Source: Planctomycetaceae bacterium (GTDB lineage: Bacteria; Planctomycetota; Planctomycetia; Pirellulales; Thermoguttaceae). From it: a stretch of 64,000 bases of DNA. The translations under genes were made by a program, and so were the position numbers. The stretch's first letter is position 1. The number at the start of each line of letters is the position of its first letter. The notes under the pieces were generated by a model. It did not search any database, was not told the DNA's origin, and saw only the letters and a list, made by a program, of their open reading frames with translations. The stretch spans positions 16,309 through 80,308 of the forward strand of contig JAAYAY010000302.1 in assembly GCA_012719125.1 (NCBI GenBank), given 5' to 3'. Of this stretch, positions 17,955 to 25,821 are shown in pieces.

Positions 17955-18371
17955 TCAGGTTTCAAGGGGCGGGCACGGGCGGAGACGTCGTGAGGCGGCC
18001 GAGCAGAGTGCTGCCCCGAGCCAAACGCCCAGGAGATTGGCCAGCCCGTCGACCGGGCTGGCGGTTCGACCGGGCACGAGCATCTGGGCCAGTTCGGCGC
18101 CCGCGGCATAGACGGAAAGGGTGAGCATCATGGCGCCGGTGGTCCAGCCGAATCGTGCAGCCCGCACCAGGACGGCGAGGATCATGAAGGCCAGGAAATG
18201 GGAGAGATCGGGATGGCTGTCGAGGAGCTCGATGCCGCTGGGCCGGTCGCCGCCATGCGGGCGCAGCAGCCCGGCGGTGAGGGCGAGCCAATAGAGCGAG
18301 CAGAGCCATTGGATAAGGTTTCTACCCCGGTTTGAGGACGTGGCGACGAGGATGGAAGTGGCGATTTTCAC
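17955..18371 (-). CDS. VanZ-like membrane protein
   Basis: 138 residues with four hydrophobic segments. It has the VanZ family signature: an HPDLSHFLAFMILAVL stretch (His/Phe after an acidic residue), then YAAGAELAQMLVPGRTASPVDGLANLLG. VanZ-like proteins are small integral membrane proteins, linked to teicoplanin tolerance in one case and otherwise uncharacterised. GTG 18371 is the likely start. It is isolated between repeats; there are no cell-wall resistance genes nearby. Confidence 0.75.
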   Translation of the reverse strand: MKIATSILVATSSNRGRNLIQWLCSLYWLALTAGLLRPHGGDRPSGIELLDSHPDLSHFLAFMILAVLVRAARFGWTTGAMMLTLSVYAAGAELAQMLVPGRTASPVDGLANLLGVWLGAALCSAASRRLRPCPPLET

Positions 18372-18977
18372 GCGGCGTTATGTGGAGAAGGTGTTTGCTG
18401 GACGGAGGATGGGACGTCGAAAGGCAGAAGCACGGTGCTCGGCTGCTGGCGGTCGGCCGATTCTCGGCTCTTGGAGTTCTCTTGATGTCATTGCGTCGTG
18501 TTTCAAGAGCCGAATCCGATTCCTCTTTCGCGCGTGTAAATGGCCTTTCGCGATTCCTAGAGGAAATCGGATTCCGCCACCGACCTTGTGTCGGTGGAGA
18601 CAACGTTTGACAACCAGGGCCTGATCCCTTCAGCGAGTTTCTCGTTCCACGCCCGCTGCGCCGGCGGCGGGCGTGGAACGAGAAAGACGGGAGAAGAGTC
18701 CTCGATCTAGTTGTCAAACGTGCTTTCCACTGGGGCAAGCCCAGTGGCGGCCATCTCTTGGAATCGTGCAAGGCCAGTTGGATTCCCGCCTGCGCGGGAA
18801 TGACGGGGGTGAAGGCAGGAATGACGGATGGGTTCTGTCCTCTGGCCTATGCTGTCAAGCCTTCACGGCTCTGGAGAGCCATGCTACTGCTCTGCCCTCT
18901 GTCTCCTGCCCCCTGTCCCCAGTGGCATTCCGTCATGTTTTAGGAGTTGACCCCGACTACCTGGCACACCGGGGCGG
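18372..18977. other. Intergenic repeat field
   Basis: No gene supported. It holds the nested palindrome at 18604-18720, the small hairpin CCACTGGGGCAAGCCCAGTGG (~18727-18748), a palindrome of the CCCGCCTGCGCGGG type near 18783-18797, and the 29-bp repeat at 18860-18888. Short plus-strand frames here are repeat artefacts. Confidence 0.5.
18604..18720. repeat. Nested palindromic element (MITE-like)
   Basis: The outer 11-bp inverted ends are perfect (18604-18614 and 18710-18720, CGTTTGACAAC). Inside is a perfect 19-bp inverted repeat (18638-18656 and 18667-18685) with a 10-nt loop. Total 117 bp. The layout of terminal inverted repeats with an inner hairpin resembles a miniature mobile element; a target duplication was not evident. 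Confidence 0.55.
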
Positions 18978-20015
18978 CTAGTCGATCTTGCCGGTCAGCA
19001 GGTTGCGGTGCGGCACGACGCCCTTCCGGCTGTTGTCGGAGATGGAGCGGACGAAGGCTTTGACGTCGGAGGGTTGCTGCGGGTCGACGAGGGTCTGCTC
19101 TCGGCTCGTGGGGCGGGCCGGAGCGGGTCGCATGCCGGTCAGGCTGCGGACCAGGTCGACGCGTTCCTGGATCAACCGGCGCATGGTCTGCTCGTCGCCG
19201 GCGGCGGTCAGCGACTCGAGGAATATGTCGCTGACCACGTGGCGGCGCCACGGTTCGGCCGGCTCGCTTTCCGACAGGCCGAACTCCTTGAGAAGGGCCT
19301 GAACCGTCGCGTGCCGCTCGGCGACCGTCTGGCGAGAGCGGAGCTGGTCGACTTCCTCCTGCAATTGGAGGATGCGTTTCTCGAATTCGGCCCAGAGCTG
19401 CTCGACAAGATCGGGGCGGGCCTCAGCGGGCGGATCGGTCGCGACGGGCTCGGCGACCGGTTCGTCGCCGGCGCCGGCGGCCGGGGCGGCTCGATCGCCA
19501 GCGGCGTCGTGCGGGGGATCGTCGGGCAGGTCCGACTCGAACAGTCCCCGGGTGGTTGCCGGATCGGCGACGAGGTCGACGCTATGCACCCTGGTGATGG
19601 CCTCGACGACGAGGGTGTCGCCTTCTCGCGAGGTGCGGGCCAGCACATTGTGGGAGAAGCCGACGTTCTGCGGGGCGTGCTCGGCGTCCCAAAGGAGTTG
19701 CTCGGCCAGGGCATGCTTGGGGTTGAAGTGGAAATCGCCGAACAGGCCTTCACCGGCCCGGGCGGCGACGTTTCGGATCACTCCGATGCGGTCCTGATAA
19801 TCTCGCGGCCCGTCAGACGCGGCCTTGGGATGATTGACGTTGACCTTGACGCCCTCGTAGAGGGGGACTGCCCGGCTGAGGGCGTCGGGGCGATAGGTGC
19901 GACCGTTGCGGGACTGCAGGCCCAGGATCTTGACGCCGCGGATGACACCGCGCTCGCGATCGAAATGGACGGCCAGCCCGCGGGAATCGGCGTACTCTTG
20001 GAGGTTCTCGTTCAT
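18978..20015 (-). CDS. Phage prohead (capsid maturation) protease-like protein
   Basis: 345 residues. The N-terminal ~170 residues resemble head maturation proteases: RGVIRGVKILGLQSRNGRTY, VNVNHPKA (candidate catalytic His), then VGFSHNVLA, and the ITRVHSVDLVADPATTRGLFES block that carries the Ser/acid region and ends the protease domain. An Ala/Pro/Asp-rich linker and a coiled coil (WAEFEKRILQLQEEVDQLRS) follow, as in protease-scaffold fusions. The protein would process a capsid precursor inside phage heads. No portal, capsid or terminase gene is next to it, so it is an orphan prophage relic. Start ATG 20015 has a GGAGAAAA-type ribosome site. Confidence 0.65.
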   Translation of the reverse strand: MNENLQEYADSRGLAVHFDRERGVIRGVKILGLQSRNGRTYRPDALSRAVPLYEGVKVNVNHPKAASDGPRDYQDRIGVIRNVAARAGEGLFGDFHFNPKHALAEQLLWDAEHAPQNVGFSHNVLARTSREGDTLVVEAITRVHSVDLVADPATTRGLFESDLPDDPPHDAAGDRAAPAAGAGDEPVAEPVATDPPAEARPDLVEQLWAEFEKRILQLQEEVDQLRSRQTVAERHATVQALLKEFGLSESEPAEPWRRHVVSDIFLESLTAAGDEQTMRRLIQERVDLVRSLTGMRPAPARPTSREQTLVDPQQPSDVKAFVRSISDNSRKGVVPHRNLLTGKID

Positions 20016-20162
20016 GGTTTTCTCCTTTCGAGAATGGGGGGGAAGAAGCGTGGCAAGGGAATGGGGGCAAGGGAATGTCGAAGTTTGAAAGTTGACGGCG
20101 ACATGGGGAGATTCAACGGAAAGTCAGGCGTGCGTCCAGACACCGGGCACGGGGTGGGGAAC

Positions 20163-20204
20163 AAAAAAAGCCCATCGGAGAACCGGGGTGGTTCTCGGAT
20201 GGGC
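20163..20204 (-). terminator. Strong hairpin with U-tract, minus strand
   Basis: A 15-bp stem with one mismatch (20170-20184 with 20190-20204, GCCCATC...GATGGGC) is followed on the minus strand by seven T (20163-20169). It would stop transcripts arriving from the right, just upstream of the prohead protease gene. In an intact phage this could be the end of the preceding structural operon. Confidence 0.7.
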
Positions 20205-20253
20205 TCGTTTCGGTACTCGCCGCCGTGTGGCGGGCCTTCTGCGATACCGCTAC

Positions 20254-20288
20254 AGCTCAAAGCTCAAAGCTCAAAGCTCAAAGCTCAA
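20254..20288. repeat. 7-bp tandem repeat (AGCTCAA), five copies
   Basis: Five exact head-to-tail copies of AGCTCAA, plus a partial sixth. A simple repeat in intergenic DNA, prone to slippage. No coding role visible. Confidence 0.8.
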
Positions 20289-20460
20289 AGCAGTATAGCG
20301 AAAGGCGGAAAAAATGCAATACAAAAATTGAACATTTGTACAGTTTTCTTGGAAATTCTCTCCAGAGGTCAGGGGAGGTCGGGGGGCGGGGGACAGGGGG
20401 CAGGAGTCGGACAGCGCCACTTCGGTGCAGCCTGAGAAGCTGAACCCGTTCGAGTGCAGT

Positions 20461-20528
20461 CGTTTAACGTCCAGCCGAAGGCGCCAGCCGCACTACCGAA
20501 GCCGGCGCCTTCGGCTGGGCGTTAAACG
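20461..20528. repeat. REP-like palindrome (CGTTTAACG family)
   Basis: The 25-bp arms (20461-20485 and 20504-20528) are inverted copies with one mismatch, 18-nt loop. The arms read CGTTTAACG followed by CCAGCCGAAGGCGCC. A partial relative (CGTTTAACCCGCTGCCGCAGGCG) appears near 47641-47663. Confidence 0.65.
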
Positions 20529-20568
20529 AGGAACGCTCGTCGGCACTCATGGTGTTGGCGGAGGTGGC

Positions 20569-20676
20569 GGGCTGATGGATTAGCGGAGATGAGGGGGGAT
20601 CAGTGTTCCCTTCTAGAACGGTCTGGCTACTGGCCTCTGCTGTCAAACCTTCACGGCTCTGGAGAGCCATGCTACT
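20569..20676. repeat. Composite direct repeat, right copy
   Basis: Counterpart of 17838-17952. The 29-bp palindromic end is identical (20648-20676). Together the copies frame the VanZ/prohead-protease segment. No coding content; the wecB remnant begins 66 bp further on. Confidence 0.65.
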
Positions 20677-20741
20677 GCTCTGCCCTCTGTCCCCTGCCTC
20701 CTGTCCCCTGGCCCCTGGCCCCTGTCCCTCTGCCCTCCCGC

Positions 20742-21410
20742 CTACGCCTCAACCAGGATTCGTGCGATGCGCTGGGCGGCCTGGCCGTCCCAGAGGTCGG
20801 GGATGCCGAACTGGTCGAACTGGCCGGTCTTGATCCTTTCGTAGGCGGCGAGGATCGCCCGGGTGCTGGTGCCGACGAGCTGGTTCGAGCCGACCTGGCA
20901 GGTGACCGGGCGTTCGGTATTCTCGCGAATGGTGATACAGGGCACCCGCAGGATGGTGGTCTCTTCCTGAAGGCCGCCCGAATCGGTCAGGACGAGCCGG
21001 GCGTTGGCATTGAGCTTGAGAAAATCGAGGTAGCCGAGCGGGTCGACCAGGCGAAGGTTGCCTAACGCCTCGACGCGGGAGCGGAAGCCGAGGTCGGCGA
21101 TGTTTTTGCGGGTGCGGGGGTGGATCGGAAAGACGATGGGCAGGTCGCGGGCGATCACCTCGATCGCGTCGAGGATGGCGCCGAGGGCCGCGGCGGCGTC
21201 GACATTGCTGGGGCGGTGGAGGGTCATGGTGGCGTAGCCGCCGGGCACGAGACCCATCTCATCGAGCACGGTCGACCGTTCGGCCTTGGCGCGGTTCTTG
21301 AGCAGGGTGTCGATCATGACGTTGCCGACCAGGTGCACTTTGCCGTCGGCAACGCCTTCGCGGCGCGAAGGGTAGCTCGGAAGTCGCTGCAAGTTCGCGG
21401 TGCCCGACAA
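20742..21410 (-). pseudogene. wecB: UDP-N-acetylglucosamine 2-epimerase, C-terminal half only
   Basis: 222 residues match the C-terminal domain of non-hydrolysing UDP-GlcNAc 2-epimerase (full length ~370): REGVADGKVHLVGNVMIDTL, TLHRPSNVD, FPIHPRT, LTDSGGLQEE and RENTERPVT (the uracil/phosphate-binding loops) are all present. The whole N-terminal Rossmann domain is missing. The first ~15 residues do not fit; a neighbouring frame reads ATSELPFAPRR, suggesting a frameshift at the junction as well. The enzyme makes UDP-ManNAc for surface polysaccharide, which fits the adjacent locus, but this copy should be inactive. The break lies at about 21380-21450, immediately after the end of the PQQ protein gene. 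Confidence 0.8.
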
Positions 21411-21453
21411 GATGTTGTCGCACGAGGGCTACGCTTCTGGTGGCTGCTTGCAC

Positions 21454-23478
21454 CTATGGCAGAGCCGCATTTTCCGAATCGATGCAGTATAGAGCACTTT
21501 CTCCCCGGATGAGAATCTGACCGTCCGAGATAGCTGGCGAAGCGTATACAGGCTCTTCGATTGAGCTGGTTCCTAGGTGCTGGTATTCGCGACCTTGGCG
21601 GACGACTGTGGTTTCTCCTGCGTCGGAAGTGAAGTAGACCTTACCGTCACCGGCGACCACGGAAGCGAAGTACATTCCCGGCAATCGCTCTCTCCAAAGG
21701 ATCTTGCCCGATTCCGCTTCAACGCATTGGGCCCTGCCGTTGGAAGTGACCATGTAGAGCAGCCCGTCGACGAGGACCGGCGACGCGATATCGGCCGGAT
21801 CTCGCCGCAACCGCCAAGCGACGGGCGGCTCTTGCGTGTCTTGGTTGAAGTTCAGGTCAACAGCGAATCCGCCCCTCGAGCCGTGATCTTGTCCGCACAT
21901 AACGTAGGCACGCCGTTCGTCGGCCACAGGTGTGGGAATGCACTGCCGGATGGGAAGATTCCACTCTTGAAGGAGGTCGCCATTGCGTGGATCATAGACG
22001 AGGAGCCGGTCCCATGTGGGCATGAGCAACAGGGGCTCATCACCGAACCGAGTGATCAGCGGTGTGCTGTAGGAATCGTGGCCACCGGGCAGGGTGACTC
22101 GCCATTTCTGCTTGCCGGTCAACTTGTCGAGAGCGGTGAGGCTGGACTTGGAAGATAGGTACTCGTTTGACTTTGGACTGCGACCGTCGGGCACTACGGC
22201 GAAGATGACCGTGTCGTCAAATAGGAGCGGAGAGATCGCGGCGCCTGCGAAAACAAGGGCCTTGTGTTCGGAGATAGGACATCGCCACTTCTCGTTGCCG
22301 TCTCGATCCAGGCAGACGAGGCCGGGTGCGAACTGGGCGACGACCATGTCACCGTCTGTACACGGCGTCGGGGTGGCGAAGGAATTCAACTGAAGCTTGC
22401 TGAGTCCTCTCTCCTGAAAGCATGTTTCTCGCCAGAGGATTCTGCCATCGTTCGGGTCGATGCAGACGACCGACAAGGCCCATCGCTCGAATTGGGGCAG
22501 CCAGAGTAGGGCGGCTATCTGCAGCACGGGGGTGAGGATCAGAGCAGAGGACAACGTTGCGAACCATGCTCGCCTTCGCCAGGAATTCCAGTGCGAGATC
22601 GTGGGCGTGTTGCCTTCCCGATCTGCAGCCGTGTCTGCCACACCCCCGACTGCTTGCGCAGCCGCCAACCTGCGCGCGAGAAACCAGACTGCCAGCCACC
22701 ATATTACGACAATGACCAAAGCGCCCAGGAAGAGCATGAACTTGACAGAGACACCTGTCTTGGCCAAAAAGAGCCCGAAAGCGAGTGCCGCACCTGCGTG
22801 AATGCCCACTCCCAGCAGGCGCCATCGCGAAATCGGTCGGCTGAGCCAAACGGCGGCAAGACTGCCGAGCAGGACAATTGCCGGTACGAAAGTCCCGAGC
22901 GGTTGTGCGTCACCATTGGCAAAGAGACCTCTGTTGCGGTAGAGCCAAACGAGGGCTACCGCATAGACGCCAATGGCTGGAGCTGCTGCGAGCCGATCGA
23001 GAATGCAGGTGATCCGCAGCAAGAGGTCCCTATCGACCGGACACGGATGCCGCCTCCAAAACAGCGACAGTAGGGCTGTCATTGCCGCCACAATTCCGAA
23101 CGTCATTGCGGCAAACGGCGCTTTTCCAAAGGGACTTTCGGTCGTTGCTATTGTGAGGAAAAGACGCCCGTCAGCCAACACAGGCGAAGAAATACCCTGC
23201 GCGTCGATAGGAGTCCGCCACTGAATACGGTCTTCCAGACTCCATTTCTCAGGCAGGTTAGCTGCATCGGAAAGACCGCTGCATTTTCCTCGCCAGGTGG
23301 GCCAATCTGCGGCAGAGACGGTGGAGATCGATAGCGAGCATGCAAACAGCACAGCTATCGATAACCTATGCCTGTTGCGGAACGCTTGCGCCAGCAACGG
23401 CACAGAGCAGAAGGCAAGATAAAGGCCTCCCACTCCGCCAAGTGTCACGAGTCGACCCTGATGCCCCGATGGCGACAT
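21454..23478 (-). CDS. PQQ-type beta-propeller protein with an inserted six-helix membrane domain
   Basis: 674 residues. After a hydrophobic signal-like N-terminus comes DWPTWRGKCSGLS, the typical opening of planctomycete PQQ-repeat (BamB-like) proteins, then ISSPVLADGRLFLTIAT of blade 1. The propeller is then interrupted by about six membrane segments (~residues 122-141, 163-181, 194-212, 219-239, 246-268, 305-327) and resumes with SVVCIDPNDGRILWRE and further blades (CLDRDGNEKWRC, TALDKLTGKQKWRV, VEAESGKILWRE) to the end (GESALYCID). Propeller and membrane domain thus form one protein, presumably with the propeller outside the membrane. It closes the polysaccharide locus, 57 bp after ydcF. 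It could be a scaffold or sensor; no enzymatic residues are obvious. Confidence 0.7.
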   Translation of the reverse strand: MSPSGHQGRLVTLGGVGGLYLAFCSVPLLAQAFRNRHRLSIAVLFACSLSISTVSAADWPTWRGKCSGLSDAANLPEKWSLEDRIQWRTPIDAQGISSPVLADGRLFLTIATTESPFGKAPFAAMTFGIVAAMTALLSLFWRRHPCPVDRDLLLRITCILDRLAAAPAIGVYAVALVWLYRNRGLFANGDAQPLGTFVPAIVLLGSLAAVWLSRPISRWRLLGVGIHAGAALAFGLFLAKTGVSVKFMLFLGALVIVVIWWLAVWFLARRLAAAQAVGGVADTAADREGNTPTISHWNSWRRRAWFATLSSALILTPVLQIAALLWLPQFERWALSVVCIDPNDGRILWRETCFQERGLSKLQLNSFATPTPCTDGDMVVAQFAPGLVCLDRDGNEKWRCPISEHKALVFAGAAISPLLFDDTVIFAVVPDGRSPKSNEYLSSKSSLTALDKLTGKQKWRVTLPGGHDSYSTPLITRFGDEPLLLMPTWDRLLVYDPRNGDLLQEWNLPIRQCIPTPVADERRAYVMCGQDHGSRGGFAVDLNFNQDTQEPPVAWRLRRDPADIASPVLVDGLLYMVTSNGRAQCVEAESGKILWRERLPGMYFASVVAGDGKVYFTSDAGETTVVRQGREYQHLGTSSIEEPVYASPAISDGQILIRGESALYCIDSENAALP

Positions 23479-23535
23479 GACAAGACCGAGAACGGAAAGA
23501 AGGTCGCTTAAAGCTTCAGGTACATGCGTCAGGGT

Positions 23536-24300
23536 TCAAATCCGACCGCGGATCCAGTACCAGAGCAGACCGATCCACTCGTGGGCAGCCTCTGCTACCA
23601 CGACTGCCGATGTGGAACTCGGCACAAAGGCCAGCGGGACCCACTGGAAGCCGGCAGAGCGGTATCGGCACCCGGCGGGCACGACTTCAATCCCTTGGGC
23701 TCGGAAGCAGGCCATGGCCCGCGGAAGATGCATGGCGTCGGTAACGAGGACGATCTTGCGGATGTTGCGTTCTTGCAGCAAGCTCCGGGTTTCGACGGCG
23801 TTTTCGTAGGTGGTGGTCGAACGGTCCTCGACGAGCAGGTTGGAGTCGGGGATTTGCTGCGTGAGCATGAAGCGGCGCATGGCGTCGGCAAGGCTGTAGT
23901 CAATGCCTTCCGGCAAACGTCCGCCACTCAAGACAATCGTGCGCGGGCCGAGCGTACGGTAGAGTTCGACGGCCTTGAGGCAGCGGTAGAGCGTCGACGC
24001 ATCCAACTCCGGTTCCGTCCGCACCTCGTCGGGAGGGATTACCCAAGCGGACAGTACTATGATTGCCTCTGCGCTCGATTGGCCAGAGTCGCGACTGGGA
24101 AACGGCCACTCCAGGGAACCGGCCGCGAAAAAGGCGGCGACGGGGGTGGAGAGAGCGCCGAGCACGAGGAGCAGGGATGACAGGAGAAGCAGGCGACATC
24201 GGGTGAAGCGTCGTCGCAGGCTCATTTCGCCGACGACGAGCGCGATCATCAAGAGTATGAGTAGAAACGGGTGGCAGAGATGCGACAGGAGAAGGTACAC
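23536..24300 (-). CDS. YdcF/ElyC family (DUF218) membrane protein
   Basis: 254 residues. Two N-terminal membrane helices, then the DUF218 core: AEAIIVLSAWVIPPDE, LYRTLGPRTIVLSGG, LVEDRSTTTYENAVETRSLL (the conserved ExxSxxTxxNA motif) and KIVLVTDAMHLPRAM. Members such as ElyC and SanA act in envelope integrity and undecaprenyl-phosphate-dependent pathways. Its place at the end of a polysaccharide locus fits a role in lipid-carrier balance. The enzyme reaction of the family is not settled. Confidence 0.85.
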   Translation of the reverse strand: MYLLLSHLCHPFLLILLMIALVVGEMSLRRRFTRCRLLLLSSLLLVLGALSTPVAAFFAAGSLEWPFPSRDSGQSSAEAIIVLSAWVIPPDEVRTEPELDASTLYRCLKAVELYRTLGPRTIVLSGGRLPEGIDYSLADAMRRFMLTQQIPDSNLLVEDRSTTTYENAVETRSLLQERNIRKIVLVTDAMHLPRAMACFRAQGIEVVPAGCRYRSAGFQWVPLAFVPSSTSAVVVAEAAHEWIGLLWYWIRGRI

Positions 24301-24484
24301 GTTAGCACCGAGAGATGCAAGGACTACTTCAGCGGTGGAAAGCCGCCGGGAAGTAGCATGGCAAGAAGCACCGCCAGTGATTGATGATCCACATCAGATA
24401 GCTGGACACAAATGACGGCGACATGAGTGCGACGAATTGCCTCTTGCAGACATGCACACCGCGAGCGGAAAACCACGGCGTTTC

Positions 24485-25528
24485 TTAGTCGGGATTCCAT
24501 CGCAGTACGGCACCCGCCCATGAATAACCAACGCCGAAGCCAACAACGAGAACGCGGTGTCCCGGCAGCAGTTTGCCAGCTAGTTGAGCGTCCTGGAGGG
24601 CAATCGGAATCGAAGAGGATACAGTGTTGCCACAGTTCGCCATGGCGATATGAAACCTCTCGCTAGGAATTCCAAGCTGTCGGCGTAGGTGTTGCAGGAT
24701 AAACTCGTTCGCTTGATGAAACACAAAGAGATCGATGTCTTCCATACCGAGCTCTGCCTTCTTGAGAGCGTCATGAACCGTGCGAGGAACCTCACGGAGC
24801 GTAAAGGTGAAGATCTCCGGCCCATTCATGTATAGCCTGCCGGTATCGCGAAGCGGTTCGTGTTCCACATGATTAGAGACATTTGCCGCGGCGGTACGCA
24901 TTCCTCCGGCGTGGGTGATGAGATTTCGTGCCCCGCTACCGTCTGTCCCAAATACAAACGGGCCAATCAGCGGCGATGGATCCCCGTCGTCACCAAATCT
25001 GTCCTTGCCATGGAGTAGTGTAGCAGTCGCCGCATCTCCGAAGAGCGTTCTGGTTGTGCGATCTTCTGGGTCAAGGTGTTTCGTATACACGTCCGCTGTG
25101 ATGAGCAAGACAGCCTGCGCTTGCCTCGTTTCGATCAAGCCGCGTGCGATCCCCAAGCTGTACACATACCCAGAGCATCCTAGATTGATGTCCAGGGCGC
25201 CGATTGAAGTCGGCAGCCCTAGACGGTCTTGAACAATACACGCCGTTGTCGGGAGAAGAAAATCGGGACTTTGAGTGCAAAGAATAACGAACTCGACCTT
25301 CTCGAAGTTGCAGTCGCAAGAACTGGCGAGATTCCGAGTAGCACTCACAGCAAGGTCCGACGTGTACTCGTCGGGACCAGAAATGTGACGATTCTCAATT
25401 CCTGTCTTTCCGAGTATCTTCTCCGCTGACCATTCCGGAAACTCCGCAGCAAGGTCGGCATTGCTGAGTGTTGCAGTCGGAAAGTACGACCCAATAGCGC
25501 GAATAGATGCCCACATTCCTCTTTCCAT
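24485..25528 (-). CDS. FabH-family 3-oxoacyl-ACP synthase III
   Basis: About 347 residues from ATG 25528, which is preceded by AGAAGG; longer upstream starts would overlap the acyl carrier gene. It is a condensing enzyme of the FabH type: INLGCSGYVYSL holds the catalytic Cys, VFHQANEFI the His and ANCGNTVSSS the Asn, completing the Cys-His-Asn triad; GFGVGYSWAGAVLRW is the usual C-terminus. It starts 16 bp downstream of the acyl carrier protein gene. In this polysaccharide locus it is unlikely to be the housekeeping FabH; it probably starts or transfers a special acyl chain. Some family members transfer acyl groups instead of condensing them. Confidence 0.85.
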   Translation of the reverse strand: MERGMWASIRAIGSYFPTATLSNADLAAEFPEWSAEKILGKTGIENRHISGPDEYTSDLAVSATRNLASSCDCNFEKVEFVILCTQSPDFLLPTTACIVQDRLGLPTSIGALDINLGCSGYVYSLGIARGLIETRQAQAVLLITADVYTKHLDPEDRTTRTLFGDAATATLLHGKDRFGDDGDPSPLIGPFVFGTDGSGARNLITHAGGMRTAAANVSNHVEHEPLRDTGRLYMNGPEIFTFTLREVPRTVHDALKKAELGMEDIDLFVFHQANEFILQHLRRQLGIPSERFHIAMANCGNTVSSSIPIALQDAQLAGKLLPGHRVLVVGFGVGYSWAGAVLRWNPD

Positions 25529-25544
25529 CCTTCCGTGTTTCCTT

Positions 25545-25781
25545 CTAGGACTCGAGTTGATCCGCAACCAGGGCAGCAAGTTCGTCGACGGACTTACAAG
25601 CATAGATCTTCTCGACTTCCAGAGTCAACCCATATTCCCTATTGACCATTGCAATGAAGGACAGGACACCCATAGAATCCCAGCCCTCCAAATCGCTGCA
25701 TAATTCTCGCCCACACAACGGAGTTTCGGGCGGAGGCGACAGCGTATTCTCGAACAAAGTTAGGAATGAGTCTTTCTTCAT
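25545..25781 (-). CDS. Acyl carrier protein
   Basis: 78 residues from ATG 25781, which has GAGGA at good spacing; a longer in-frame extension into the acyltransferase gene is not plausible. The phosphopantetheine site is in LEGWDSMGVLSFI (Ser of the DSM motif), followed by the usual acidic helix and EVEKIYACKSVDELAALV. It would carry acyl groups as thioesters. It lies directly between the acyltransferase (25822-26571) and the FabH-like enzyme, so the three genes likely form an acyl-making and acyl-transfer module for the polysaccharide or its lipid anchor. Confidence 0.85.
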   Translation of the reverse strand: MKKDSFLTLFENTLSPPPETPLCGRELCSDLEGWDSMGVLSFIAMVNREYGLTLEVEKIYACKSVDELAALVADQLES

Positions 25782-25821
25782 TACAAGTAGTCCTCGTTGG
25801 CAAGTACTTCCTGACTGGTTC

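Noticed and set aside
19008..20435. 475-codon plus-strand frame opposite the prohead protease
   Set aside because: Composition follows the complementary strand of the protease gene, and the end is repeat sequence.
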